NCBI RefSeq assembly: GCF_910592395.1
Contig: NC_088323.1
Location: 3,968,001-4,032,000, forward strand
Length of the DNA stretch: 64,000 nucleotides
Direction: 5' to 3'
Origin: Lineus longissimus
Taxonomy: Eukaryota; Nemertea; Pilidiophora; Heteronemertea; Lineidae
Positions 1 through 12,321 of this stretch are shown piece after piece (the first letter of the stretch is position 1; every line of letters begins with the position of its first letter). Made by a program: the position numbers and the translations under genes. The notes under the pieces are model-generated. The model was given only the letters and a program-made list of their open reading frames with translations, was not told the DNA's origin and ran no database searches.

Positions 1-1044
<1,044 letters not shown>

Positions 1045-1329
1045 ATTTTGATGCTCCTACTGGTCAGAAACAGAGGAAATATTGATGTAAACAATGTAAA
1101 CAAGGACAAATTTGGAAGAGCAAGGGCACTTTGACTAAAGCCTCGCTTTCAATCACGGTTTCCCAACATCGAATTCCAGTTTTTCGTCCAATCTCCCGGT
1201 CTTCGGTCCTTAATGACCAATTTTACATACACCCGTTGAAATTCTCCAACTGCGGCAGAGACAGTAGATCATGTGAGGAAACGCAATGATGATCGCTTGG
1301 AGAATGTTTTTCGTCCGAACCAAGATGGC
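1045..1329. other. 5' flank of MMUT, left half of the MMUT/TACO1 divergent spacer
   Basis: There is no ORF or recognised repeat here. The stretch separates the MMUT start from a transposon at 1330-2577 and presumably holds MMUT promoter sequence. It ends in the direct repeat that flanks the transposon. Confidence 0.5.
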
Positions 1330-2577
1330 CGGTCTACCTAATGCGCGTCCGGAACAATTTGTGCGTCCGGAGCGCGTCCGGAAGAGAAAGTGCGCGTCCG
1401 GAACAATTTCCTATGTAAATATGAACTTAATGTTGCATTAGATGGCTTAAATAGCATTTTAATTCCATGTAGAGAAAATAAAATTGGAAAAAATCTCCTT
1501 GGTGACTTTGTATTTTACAATTTTCAGCGGGGTGATTTGGGTGTCACACAGCCATCAAATCCCAGTTTACTGACGTTTCTCCTCAACCAATTGTTGTTGC
1601 AGTTGCAGAATTTCGATAGTAGCCGTGTTGTAATGGATTAGACTGGTATCTGGTGTCTCAGCACATGGAATGCCGTCAGAGTGTCTTATCATTGTTAATT
1701 TCACAAAAAATCAGAATCAAATATGTTATTGAAAATCACTATACAGTCAAAGTGTCAATTAGTGAGATGTGTTCACATTAATATGTGAAGAGCAATCTCT
1801 AGTGAACTCACACAACTGTTTGACATGGGGGAGCCCCCCAAACCCCCGTCCTTCTGACATATTTAGCCAGTACGTCGGGGGATGAGTCCCCCAAACCCCC
1901 AAAAATATATTTTGTGAGAAAAAAAAGTGAAAATTGTACTACTTCTTTGATGTGAGTGTATCCTTAAATCCACTGTCATCACTAGATCCTTTGATAATAA
2001 GCCATAGCTAAATTTAAGTGTAGCCAATTAGAAATTAATCTAAAAAATAAGTCCCCCCCTCCCGGGCCCACTCTGTCGAATGGTAGAAAAACTGGCCTTT
2101 TTATTTTAATGAATAAGATATATACCCAGGAAAATAATCATTAAGCTCATCTTTAGTTGAAGCTCTTAAAACCGCACTGAATTTTGTTGACCCCCTTCCC
2201 CCTTCCCCCTCGATCCCCCCCTCCCCCCAAAAGCGCAAATTGGCTTCACAATAATTGCTATTGCCCCTTATCCCACGGCACGCAAAGACAAACTCATACC
2301 GACTTAGACGACCACAACAGGAGAAGGCGCGTAAGGAAGTTGGGATATGATTATGGCATTAGTAATTAACCACCTCGCTGAAAATTGTAAAATACAAAGT
2401 CACCAAAAATATTTTTTTCAATTTTATTTTCTCTACATGGAATTAAAATGCTATTTAAGCCATCTAATGCAACAATAGGTTCATATTTACATAGGAAATT
2501 GTTCCGGACGCGCACTTTCTCTTCCGGACGCGCTCCGGACGCGCAAACAGAGTTCCGGACGCACATTAGGTGGACCC
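1330..2577. mobile_element. Non-autonomous DNA transposon with ~205-bp terminal inverted repeats (Mutator-like or foldback)
   Basis: The left arm, 1330 to about 1534, reappears reversed at about 2577 to 2371. Both arms start with GGTCYACCTAATG and carry GCGTCCGG motifs, and both then contain the same ATTAGATGGCTTAAATAGC segment. The element is flanked by a direct repeat, CCAAGATGGC, at 1320-1329 and 2576-2585. Symmetry of the ends favours an 8-bp duplication (AAGATGGC); up to 10 bp is identical. Arms of about 200 bp with an 8-10 bp duplication fit MULE or hAT-type elements. The 836-bp interior has C-rich runs and no transposase ORF. Short ORFs inside the arms are shadows of the repeat. The element sits in the spacer between MMUT and TACO1. 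Confidence 0.72.
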
Positions 2578-3098
2578 AAGATGGCTGCGCCCATGAAATG
2601 AGATTTTTTTAATTTGCGGACCAAAACACCTTCTAATCCAATTATTTGTTGACATAAAAGGTATTTGAAGTGTCAAGTCGTTAGAACGCCACTTCGAGGA
2701 TAGTTTGTCCGAAAAATTTTGTGCAGACATAAACATACTACTGAAATAATGACTGTTTAAGTCGGATTTTGTTAATTTTTTATAACTGCGGACACAAACG
2801 ACAGATGGCGCTGCAGTCTATTGTGACAGAATCATATTCCTCTTTTAGCTTTACCAAGAAGAAATGAACTAAAAATGACTGCGCATTGTCTTAACCAAAG
2901 GAAACTCTTGTTCTTTCCCAATTGACTTAGGTCCAGTACATCGTACAGCGTAGGCTATTTAGTTAGGCCTGCCTCTTCATACAATGTTTTAACAATGTTC
3001 ACCTGCCAACCCAAATAAGCCTTCATTCAAAAATAAGTATATGTATTGCTTTTGCTTCCTTTTCAGGTAGACAATCCTGTGTGAGTTAGGACTTCAAG
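2578..3098 (+). promoter_or_regulatory. TACO1 5' region with AAGATGGC motif and leader-exon acceptor
   Basis: AAGATGGCTGC at 2578-2588 resembles the YY1 core found just downstream of many metazoan transcription starts. It is also the copy of the target site next to the transposon. It opens a six-codon ATG frame (2581-2601) that could be an upstream ORF. A pyrimidine-rich tract ending TTTTCAG (acceptor AG at 3065-3066) probably starts the TACO1 exon at 3067, so a non-coding first exon likely lies upstream. I could not place its donor. Confidence 0.35.
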
Positions 3099-4970
3099 AT
3101 GCTACGAGCAATTGGTACGATTTCTGTGAGCAAACTGTGTAATTACTCAAGATCTGTACAAAGTCAGTCCAGGTCCATGTCATGTTTATGGAACAATAAT
3201 CGTCATCAACAACATAAAAACATAGGAAAAAGGACAAGTAAATTACAGTCGATATGGCGACCAGGCACTGTAATCAATTCTCAACCGTGGCGATGGGAAA
3301 CAGTACGGATGGCTGGGCACAGTAAATGGGCCAATATACGCCATACCAAGGGTGCCAAAGACCAAGAGAAAAGTATGACGGCAGCAAAAATGGTGCAGAA
3401 AATAAGTGTAGCTATTCTAGGTAATAAATATTTTCTTGAAACAAATTTTCACAAATTTCAAAATTGCTTGTTGTATAAATCATGTGCGAGATGCAAACCC
3501 AGAATTCCACTTTCTGCTTGTCTGAACTTTTACAGGGTGTCCCAATAAGAAGGTAATGAACATGCCCGGGACTAGTACCAGCAAGGTTTCTGTAGAGGAG
3601 GACTTGTAAATACTGCTATTACATTTTCAGAGGGCGGAGGCACTGATCCCAAGTTCAACCACCTCTTGGCGAGAGTTTGTACTGAGGCACAGAGCAAGAA
3701 CGTCCCGAAAACAACTGTTGATGCTGCGATTAAAAGAGCAGTGAGTATAAAACTTGTCTTCCAAATCGATACCAGTGCTCATAATTGCTATCTTGAATGT
3801 GTCAAATCAAGTACTGACATGTATCAAGCATTTATTTATGAGGCCATTATTCCAAAAACTTCTTACATTTTAGCGTGAAAAGAAGGAATCAAACGAGAGG
3901 CTACTCATATGCGCTGTTGGACCTGGCAGTTGTTTTTTACTCATAGAAGCTCTCACAAGTCAAATAAAAAGGACAAAACAAGAACTTACTGGCCTGATTA
4001 AAAAAAATGGGTAAGGAATTAATGCCACTTTAGTTGAAGAAAGGCAGCGAGTGCATTCACAACACTTGTCACTGTTTGGTTCACTGATATTCACCCAGTG
4101 TTAATTGAACTGTGAAATGACCTTGCCTCTGCCACACCCTCTCTATCACTATTAGTTTTAGCAGTGACTTTCAGTGAAAATAAGGCCCTTGTTGATGGAA
4201 ATTTCTGTTGTACCACAACAGCCTCAAATGTCTGAGCAAGTCATTGGTATCAGGAAGTTTCACAGGGAAATTTTGTTAAGCCTTTTAAGCTGTAGTCTAT
4301 TTTGAAATGATCTTCAATTTTGATTGAAACGACTCTCAATTTCTGCTTCAGGGGTAAAGTGGCCGATATGAAAATGGCATCATTCTCATTTTCCGAGAAG
4401 GGTGTAATACTAGTGCCGTTGGAGAAAATCGGTTTTGATATGGATCGAGCGGAGGAGTTGGCTATAGAGGCTGGAGCAGAGGAGGTCTCGAAGGATAAGG
4501 ATGAGGATGGTGAAGCAGTGTGGAAGGTTAGTTCAGACCACTAATGCTTTTTCAGCCTGGCAACAATCAATTGTATACACAATGTTCCAGTAATTTCCTA
4601 GCATCGCTACTAAAAAACAGTTGGTAGTTTGGTGGTGGGAAAGAAATTAAAATCCGGCAATAGATACAATGTACAACTCTTTGTTCTATTCTCCAAGTTT
4701 TGGGGTAAGTAGAAAGAATGTAAAACCAATATTTAAAGCAGGATGTCCTCTCTCTCTTTGCAGTTCGTGTGTGACCCCATGGATCTACCGTCAGTCAAGA
4801 AAATCCTCGAGGCCGAAAATATAGAAATGATATATTCTGGGAATCAATTCATTGCCACAAATTACCAGAAAGTTAGCGAGACTTTTCAGGAACCTTTGAC
4901 AAAATTCTTTGATAAGATAGAAAATCATGCAGACGTCATCAAAATTTATGATAATATAGACATGGACTGA
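3099..4970 (+). CDS. TACO1: TACO1, YebC/PmpR-family mitochondrial translational activator
   Basis: The product is a YebC-family protein; the mammalian member is needed for mitochondrial translation of cytochrome c oxidase subunit I. Five exons: 3099-3420, 3631-3740, 3874-4010, 4352-4526 and 4764-4970, giving 316 aa against 297 in human. Residues 1-71 are a long basic leader, consistent with mitochondrial import. The hallmark AGHSKWANIRHTKGAKD follows directly. Later blocks are EGGGTDPKFN and KNVPKTTVDAAIKRA, then FLLIEALTSQIKRTK, KKNGGKVAD, FSEKGVILV and AIEAGAEEV. The last exon gives FVCDPMDLPSVKKIL and ends HADVIKIYDNIDMD. All joins keep frame (phases 1, 0, 2, 0). A second in-frame ATG at AGHSKW could give a form without the leader. 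It is divergent from MMUT and convergent with DCAKD. Confidence 0.95.
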
Positions 4971-5200
4971 GATGAAGGATTGAAGGTGAACGGAATAACT
5001 TATGCTAATTATTTGGACTGTTCGACATTATGGCTATTGGGTGTGTTGTCAGGTTATTGTATGTTGGTGGATGGCCTTTTTTACTGTCTGTGCATATCAA
5101 TGCCTCAGAATCAAGTCATAAATTGAATTTGATTCACTTCAAATTGATAGACCTACCAAAATGTTTCCATGGAGATGGAAATATGTCTGTTTTCTTTTAC

Positions 5201-5206
5201 AATAAA
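5201..5206 (+). other. Polyadenylation signal AATAAA, TACO1
   Basis: A canonical AATAAA lies 231 bases after the TACO1 stop codon, followed by a TG/T-rich stretch (GTGTTATTCTTGTC), which fits a cleavage region. Confidence 0.6.
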
Positions 5207-5452
5207 AGATTAAAGTGAAGTGCCAAATATTCTCTTCGTGTTATTCTTGTCAGTTCACTAGCTCTTACATGACTTAGTTACAACATAACCCCATAGGGGA
5301 ATGCGGCTCCAGTCCTTCTGTTAAGTCTTGGCAGACATCACATCCTGTGCGTGCTTTCTGGTTGCAGTGGTTCAAGCTTTCTGGCTCCATTGGACTTGCT
5401 TATAGACAGCAATATTTGATCAACAATGTATAATTACATCAACTTGTTTTAC

Positions 5453-5458
5453 TTTATT
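5453..5458 (-). other. Polyadenylation signal AATAAA, DCAKD
   Basis: TTTATT on the plus strand reads AATAAA on the minus strand, 110 bases after the DCAKD stop. The two convergent 3' ends (TACO1 at about 5220, DCAKD at about 5440) are thus some 200 bases apart without overlap. Confidence 0.5.
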
Positions 5459-5567
5459 TACTATTATCACAGGATATCATTTCATAAGAGGAGTAGCACA
5501 ATTCACTGGAGGTGCCAGAATCAGCACCTCGGTTGGCAGAAGATTCTAGCAGATTTCCTAATCATGA

Positions 5568-7045
5568 TTAGGCACCAAAGAATCTCTGTACCGAGAAGCA
5601 ACTAATGCAGAAGAGTCCAACTAAACATGACACAAGAATAATTCGGAGTCTCCAATGTAGTTTACTAGCACCAAGCTCGCGAAATATTTGTTCGACCTGC
5701 TGTTTCGTTTCGACCAACGTCTTAGAATTGTTTATAACATATGAAGCACGTTTACGTTTAGTCTCTAGCGCCATCTGGGAGGAAATGCGTGAATTAGCTT
5801 CGTCATCTGTAAAATTGTTTCGTTGTTTTAAACGTTGAAGTTGGGTTTCGTCATCACTGGAAGAAAAGGCAAAAGAAATTGTTAAAATCAGTAAACAGTC
5901 CGTTCCATTAAATCGATGTACTGGCATTGGTATTTTAGTATGCTGTGTTGTGGGGCACCAGTTAAAACGTTGACGCAGTATATCTTTTATGAGCTACACC
6001 CAGGTGTTCCTGGATGCTGTACTTACCAAGAAACCACAATAATTTTGCTCATGTATGGAACCATGGACCCAGTCTCAAAAAGGAGTGGTAAATCCAAAAT
6101 GACAAAGGGACTACCTGAAACAATAATAGATAAGCATTTCAGTGCCTTGATTGCAGAAATGGAAAGGATTACTGAGTACCAAGATAGACTGTTAGGACAG
6201 GTACATTTAACAATAGTATCAATGTCCCTTTGTTCAAAGTGACAGAGTAATTTGGAAACATCTCAAATTCAATTTTTAAGACATGAGGATTGTGATAGTG
6301 AGAGTTTTTGAAATATTTCTCAATCCATTTTGTTTGGCATATTTAACCACAAAGATATTTTGTAAATATGTCTTGTTTTCCTGACCCCACATGCATATCT
6401 GGTCCAAAATTAGCAGTTACCTGTGAAGAAATAGGTGAATGCTTCATAGATCATGTGTTTATAAATCTCTGGATGTGTTATAGAGTTGAGCAGCTTTCGT
6501 TTCTCAGGATCAGAGAAGATGATCTCGCCCAGTCTTGCTCGATTCAATTCACTATTCCCCAACAGCACTTCTGGCCCAAAATGGGCTTTGATTTTATTCC
6601 ATGCTTTCTTGTGTGGCTTGACAACTGGAATAAAGGGTTCAAAATTAACTGGGGCAATCAAATTGATATTGTTGCACTGGACTTCATGACTAATGATAGT
6701 AAAGTGGACCTTGTCTTGTGGTGGAGTGGTGGGCCTGCTCAGGCTGCTGGTCCCTGGCACTATATAGTGGCATTCAGCACGGTCAGCGGTGTGTGGTCCC
6801 CGGGTTGACAGTCATGACAAGTGTATGTGAAATCAGGATGTTGGGCTATGAATAAATGAGACTGTCATCGACAACTTCTAAAGTCAGATTCTTCAGTGGC
6901 ACAAGTGTAAAACGTCAAGAAATATCAATTAACCTTCTCTAGCAGCCAAATCGGCATCTATGATTGGACAACCAAGCTCTCTAAACATCGATGACACAGT
7001 GCTCTTGCCTGTTGCAATCCCACCGGTCAATCCAACCAGAAACAT
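5568..7045 (-). CDS. DCAKD: Dephospho-CoA kinase domain-containing protein
   Basis: This is the CoaE-type P-loop kinase family that phosphorylates dephospho-CoA in the last step of coenzyme A synthesis. Four exons, read leftward: 7045-6934, 6624-6421, 6114-6027 and 5856-5568. They give 230 aa, against 231 in human. The N-terminus [16 protein letters not shown] holds the Walker A loop, followed by DADLAARE. Exon 2 has [21 protein letters not shown] and [10 protein letters not shown]. Exon 3 is short and has [12 protein letters not shown]. Exon 4 begins [13 protein letters not shown], the CoaE lid region, and has [11 protein letters not shown]. The C-terminus carries a hydrophobic segment ([18 protein letters not shown]), as in animal DCAKD, suggesting membrane anchoring. 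The short exon was recognised from conservation; the plus-strand ORF over it (5916-6242) is its shadow. The gene shares a 173-bp promoter with RBM48. Confidence 0.95.
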
Positions 7046-7218
7046 GATGATGATGATGAAAATGTCAAATAATTCGTCTGCAAAAACAAATTTTCTTTCT
7101 CTTGTCCACCATGATGGAATTACCTAAGGGCATGTGTAATGAGTTTTCTGATTGGTCGATTTGTGTAACGTCGCAAATCCAGCCAATCAGAACCATCGTC
7201 ACTTTTGCCAAATCAAAG
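7046..7218. promoter_or_regulatory. Bidirectional DCAKD/RBM48 promoter, palindromic with opposed CCAAT boxes
   Basis: Only 173 bases separate the two start codons. At 7146-7155 lies TTCTGATTGG and at 7183-7192 its exact reverse complement CCAATCAGAA, so each gene has a CCAAT box in the mirrored position. A second inverted pair, GATTTG (7158-7163) and CAAATC (7174-7179), lies inside, around a centre TGTAACGTCG. The CCAAT boxes are likely NF-Y sites, a common feature of divergent housekeeping promoters. No TATA box is visible. Confidence 0.75.
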
Positions 7219-9923
7219 ATGTCTGCGCCCATGGAAAAACAACCTGGACATCATGTTCGGCAAAATATCTGCGCTACACGCAAGGCATATAGAGAAGGGA
7301 GGCGTGACACGGCAATCAAGGTAAAGAATATGTTGTGTAGATTCTCCATTAACCAAAATGTTGTTACGGAGATGAATATTCGTTGTAAACTTCCTTGAAA
7401 GAAGCCATGCAAGTATGTACAGTGAATACATGACATACTATACCAACCATGTATACAGCATGTACAGTGTGTGTCAAAAAACGAAATAACTTTAGCAACT
7501 TCAATAGAGGGAGAGGACAAATACCTGTTTCTATATATGTGGTATATGTTATCATCGTTTTGCTTTTTTAGGTATATACCGTTCATCAAGAGTCCAAATA
7601 CCTGTTGGTACAGGGCATCCCAGCGGTCGGAGCAAGTCGGGAGCTGATCAAGTTATTTGCTTTATACGGAGCCATTGACGAGTATCGAATACTTGATGAG
7701 TACCCTGCAGCCGATCAATTCACTGAAGTTTACTGGGTGAAGTTTCAGAAGATTCAGGCAGCCAGGTTTGTTAAGTTCTTGAAGCGATGTTAAACATTTT
7801 AGATGAGAGAGAACACCACACTGGTAGTTTTGTGGGCTGTGAAAATTATCCCCATTTCCTTTTTAATCATTTTTTACATGTAATAGGCTAAGGTGAGCCC
7901 AACATTACCTTATTGTGACAGGGTAACGGTAATGTTGGGGTCCTCCCTTTTGCATTGGAAGAGATTCTTTGGACTTTGATTATACAAATGTTATATCCAT
8001 CATACCAAATTATTTGAGGACAAGGTCATGAGCACTAACAACTCAGTGAGGGAGAGATTAAATATGCTCTGTGAAATGAATGACCGCCTGTCAAACTGTT
8101 TCAGGGTTGCCAAGAGAAAAATGGATGATTTTTCCTTCTTTGGTGGTGTCCTGCATGTGTGTTATGCTCCGGAATATGAGACAGTCGAAGAATGCAGGCA
8201 GAAGCTGTTGGATCGGAGAAAAGCAGTTGCAGCAAGAATACGAAAACTCAGTAAGTATTATACTTGAGTTGAAATCACGAGGGTTAAAATATCTCTTAAA
8301 GATGATAAGGAGGAAGATAAAGATGAAAAGTGCCATCTGATTTGAAGCGGGCTGTTGGAATGCTGCTTGTAGTATGAAGAGCCAGGAATATCAGTTCCTT
8401 TAATAGAAGCCACGCCAGTCAAGACATTTGATCCTGGGTTCTCTCTAGAAGCCACCAGGCTATGAGGGTCTTCAAATTTGACAGCATTTACAACTTGCAA
8501 ATAAAATTGTGGTATTATTTCAGAGGAAGAAGATGAAGAAGAACAGGAGATATTGCCAGACGCCCAATCGACGTCCAACGAAATGGAAACTGCTAGCTTT
8601 GCCATTTCTATAAAGTCTGATTCTCAGATTGTGGATGTCTCTACCTGTAGATCATCAAATACTTCACATACTCCTACTACAACCAATTCTCATGCACAAT
8701 TTCAGCATCAAATTCGTGGTGAAAATACTCATGATAACACTAATACTCATGATAACAGAAACACTGGTGGATTTGGACATCCCTGGGGTGGTCCACATCA
8801 CCAGAACTACCAAGGTTACAACCATCCAGTGCCACAGCATCCCTTGGCAAATCCATACACAACTCCGGTTTGGCACAGTCAAGGTCAAAGGTCACAGTTT
8901 GACCATGCTCGGGTTCCGTCAGCTCATGCAACACTACCTCTTGGGTTTAATCCTTACCCAGAATCCTCAGCATTGCATAACAATTACCATAACCGATTGG
9001 TGGAAAAATCTAATTCTGAACGTGTGTCGGAGAATTCTAAGGAGAAAAAGTCTGAAGCAAATGTAATGAGGAATGAAAGGATTGTCAATGGGGTTGTTGT
9101 GCGAGACTATGACAAAAAAGTGAAGCAGGCTCCAAAATTTATACCCCGTCAGACAGTAACTAAAAAACGGAATGTGAATATGGACACGGATGGGGTTACA
9201 GTTCCCGTGAAGAAGTCTAAAATAAACTTTGTATCAGATGGCACAGATGTCAGCAAAAATTCCAAGGAGGTTTCTGTTGTAAAGAGAGATAAACTTGATG
9301 AGGAATTGAAACGGAATGCGTTTGTGCTTGGGCCGGTGGCAGGACCTTGTGGAGTACCTCCTGATGTAAAGCTGATGAAAACTGTCAAGTTGAGCGAGGA
9401 AGCTTCAATAGAGAAAACTCGAGCAGAGATCAGAGAGAAATTGAAAAAGGTAAAGTTATGTCTTTTTTGTCAGAAGAGAGGGGCATGCTTCTTCCTGGGC
9501 GTCAGGCATTTTTCCTGTCTTTGCACAGCTGGGTCGTTATTCAATCACAAGGGCCAAAATCTAATCTATGCGCATCAAAAGCAAGTTTACCCATGAGAAG
9601 GCATGCAGATACTGTACATAATACATTCATTGCCAGTCTGGTTCAGAAATTCTTTATAAATGGAGAGAGAAAATGTTGCCCCATGTGTCATCTGGGTGTT
9701 CAATGGATATCCGAATGATATCGGAAATATCAAAAACCTATCATTTCATCCCGATTTATGATACTTGGATGTTTTTGCAATTTTTATTTTTTCTTCATAT
9801 TCAATCTTTCAGTTCTCTGCCATTGCCATTCCAAGACAAGTGCTCAAAAAGAAATCAACAAAGGATGGAAGAAAGTTTGTTCAAGGGTCAGGCAAACCTG
9901 CTGCCAGAGGAAAAGGACCATAG
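7219..9923 (+). CDS. RBM48: RNA-binding motif protein 48
   Basis: RBM48 works with ARMC7 in splicing of U12-type (minor) introns. Five exons: 7219-7320, 7572-7765, 8105-8250, 8524-9449 and 9813-9923, giving 492 aa. The N-terminus has ATRKAYREGRRDTAIKVYTV, the family signature. It is followed by an RRM-like domain across exons 2-3 (YLLVQGIPAVGA, FALYGAIDEY, DEYPAADQFTEVYWVKF, KRKMDDFSFFGGVLHVCYAPE). Exon 4 is an acidic, then His/Asn/Pro-rich low-complexity region (residues ~149-300), then a Lys-rich segment with KFIPRQTV and FVLGPVAGP. The last exon is basic and ends ARGKGP. It is longer than human RBM48 because of the low-complexity part. Start chosen at the ATG giving MSAPMEKQPGHHV; upstream in-frame ATGs (7102, 7126) lie within the promoter. 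Polyadenylation signal AATAAA at 9979-9984. Confidence 0.94.
7898..7939. repeat. Perfect 12-bp hairpin in RBM48 intron 2
   Basis: CCCAACATTACC (7898-7909) and GGTAATGTTGGG (7928-7939) are exact reverse complements separated by 18 bases. The loop holds a second GGGTAAC. It may be a remnant of a small inverted-repeat transposon. Confidence 0.6.
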
Positions 9924-9978
9924 GATCATTCAGAAAGGGCTTAAAAAACATTGTTTTGACTGATAATATGATGGATTG

Positions 9979-9984
9979 AATAAA
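9979..9984 (+). other. Polyadenylation signal AATAAA, RBM48
   Basis: AATAAA directly before an A-rich run, 56 bases after the stop. The A-run could cause internal priming in cDNA. Confidence 0.6.
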
Positions 9985-10238
9985 AAAAAAAAGATGACAC
10001 TGGGTAATTGTTCTTAAGTTCCAGATTGGTTGTGATTGAAATTTCTTCCATTCTTGGAAACAGATTTGTTGTAGTCTCTCCCTTCTATAGAATCCCTCAA
10101 TTGATCATCGGATAGGCATCTTTGATCCACATCCTTGGAGGGGCCAGTCTTCCAATCTTGGCTGTATCTGGATCAGGTATCCATTGTTGAAAATCAAGGC
10201 ATCATTTCTTGATAAAAATTATAAAAACCCGAGAGAGC

Positions 10239-10273
10239 CCAGCTTTGATCTTCAAAGCAAAGATCAGGGCTGG
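10239..10273. repeat. 14-bp inverted repeat able to form an RNA hairpin
   Basis: CCAGCTTTGATCTT (10239-10252) can pair with AAGATCAGGGCTGG (10260-10273) across a 7-base loop. As RNA all 14 positions pair, two of them as G-U. It lies downstream of RBM48. No known RNA family was recognised. Confidence 0.5.
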
Positions 10274-12321
10274 TGACATTTACACTCCTAAGGCAGTGTC
10301 GGCATTCAAACCCATGTCACTTTTATTTTCAATCACTTCATAGGGAGTGAAACTCATTCCTCATGGTACCTTAGTCTTTTAGAGTAACTTATGATGGTTA
10401 CTCTAAGTTAGTCTAACATTTGGCATTTGTTTTATTATGGCATTTCAATCAAATTAATGATCTTCCCATGTCCAGGTGGCAGTGTAGCCTTGACTGAAAC
10501 TCCTCTTTTCTGATGAAGCCATTCACCGGCGTGCAGCATGCAGGTCATTTCTGGCATGTTTTTTTCGACCACCGCTGCACCGAGGTGGCAGGGGAAAACC
10601 CATACGTAATAGACCGGCGGCAAGATCAAAAGGCCCCATAATCACGCGGCATCGCGCCCAGCTATTTTTAGATGTGGTGAATTGGATTTACTACCAACGC
10701 GGCCAAATATAGTTCTCAATTAATTAAGCTATTATTTGAAGTACAGCTGCACTAAATCATTATAAACGTACACGTTTCGTTTAAGACGTTTATTTCATGT
10801 GTTAATTATGCAGCAGTGCACCATTTGCTTGATGGCTGTAAGATTATGTTAATGTTGGAATAAATAGTACCTAATTAACACTGGAGGATGATGTCATTGC
10901 CACGATCATGCTTCTAGTCTCAATGGACAGCATGCACACACACTGGTTACTTTTAACCCTTTGTTTTTGGCCGGATTGAAAATTACAATAGCTTGGCCAG
11001 CGAGGTTAGTTTTTCTTCTACTATTGGAATCGATATGCCACGCCCAAGTTGTCCCTTTAAAAAATAAAACAAGAACTTTATTTCGAGATCCGAAACCGCA
11101 AAGGACCAAACCGGAATAGGGAGGGACCCAGGATACATCCCGGCCTGGGGATAGGTATCTTGACCCAATATGAAGGTTTCAAGCGGTTCAAAGCCTAGAT
11201 TGCTGACTGGCCTACTGCGTATTCGCTAATGCCAATTTCATGTAATCATGCTTTAGCAACTTGGAGTGCAACCCGGGAGTGCAAATCTGATAGGGCCGTA
11301 GTGGAAGCTCGAACACGCCCACAATGGACTGCAACCTGCTGCCTTGATATAGAGCAAAGGCCATACCAAGAGACTAAACCCACGCGTGAGTCGCGCGGAT
11401 GGATACCAAACTCTTGCTTGTGATGAGGCCCCTTGTTGCAAGGCTGTGACGCTGCTGTTATACTTTTGACGTGGCCACTACGTATTCCACAAATTTATCC
11501 ACTCCGATTGCCGCAAATTTGTGACGAAAATCGCGTAACTGGTGAGTACTCATTGACTAAGAATAACAACAGAGCGCGATGTCCGACACGGGGATGAGTC
11601 CCGATGTGTCACCGGGTCAGAATCGGTGAGTTTTTGCGGCAGGTGAAATCACCATGGCGGATTTTTGGTTGTTGGAAGACCAGCATTTGCAAAGCATTTC
11701 AATAGACTTGTTGTGTATGGGCCGCTCGCTGTCCTAAAAACACGACGGAGTCATGTTTGTTTTCGGACCTGTGACGTAATCCCCGCAAAATTTAAAACCC
11801 CATGCCCGAAATACAGCACATTGACCCCTTCAGGGCGATGACCATCCCAGCTGTGTTTTTGTGTTTATTTTAATTATTGGGAGTTTCTTGTGTGGTGTGC
11901 AAAGATGTGTGTGTTGTTGTGTAGTAGGGCTATCATCATTCATCCGATGACATGATGATCCGATGAGGAGAGAGATAGGCCTACCCCTAGCCCTAGAGAA
12001 TCTTGGAGATGAAAACAAAATTAAAGGGACAATATAGGCAGCAGCTAGGCAGGCCAGATAAAGTTCCTCAAAGTGAAAAGTCGCAAGTAAGGGTCTCTCA
12101 CATCTTGCACTTTGCAGTAGGCATAGGACTACTTCGAAATGATTCACCATTGTACCAGGAATATATTATAGGCCTATTTAGTGACGAGTCTGACATGCAT
12201 GTGCATGACCAAGGGCCCTTGGCCTTAACTCAGCTGTGTCATTTTGCCATCCGACTCCGAGCAGACAATCAGGTGTTCTTTTATCTATCATTGAAACCTG
12301 ATCTCATCTTCTAGATGACCC
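10274..12321 (+). promoter_or_regulatory. CREB upstream region with CRE-like sites and possible leader exon
   Basis: No protein-coding gene is supported here. TGACGTGG (11467-11474) and TGACGTAA (11772-11779) are variants of the cAMP-response element. Strong donor-like sequences GTGAGT at 11542 and 11626 could end a non-coding first exon. The acceptor at 12312-12314 (TTCTAG) opens the first coding exon at 12315. An out-of-frame ATG at 12315 ends at a stop within six codons, and the main start follows at 12322. Confidence 0.45.

Noticed and set aside
1390-1641. Two similar ORFs in inverted orientation (also 2366-2566)
   Set aside because: They are the two terminal inverted repeats of one transposon read on opposite strands, not genes.
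5916-6242. Plus-strand ORF with a protein-like sequence ([17 protein letters not shown]) and a donor-like end
   Set aside because: It lies opposite DCAKD exon 3 (6114-6027), whose minus-strand reading [12 protein letters not shown] is conserved and splices in frame on both sides.
8629-9066. 145-codon plus-strand ORF and overlapping minus-strand ORFs
   Set aside because: They overlap RBM48 exon 4 in other frames; the RBM48 frame is open across the whole exon and continues by splicing.
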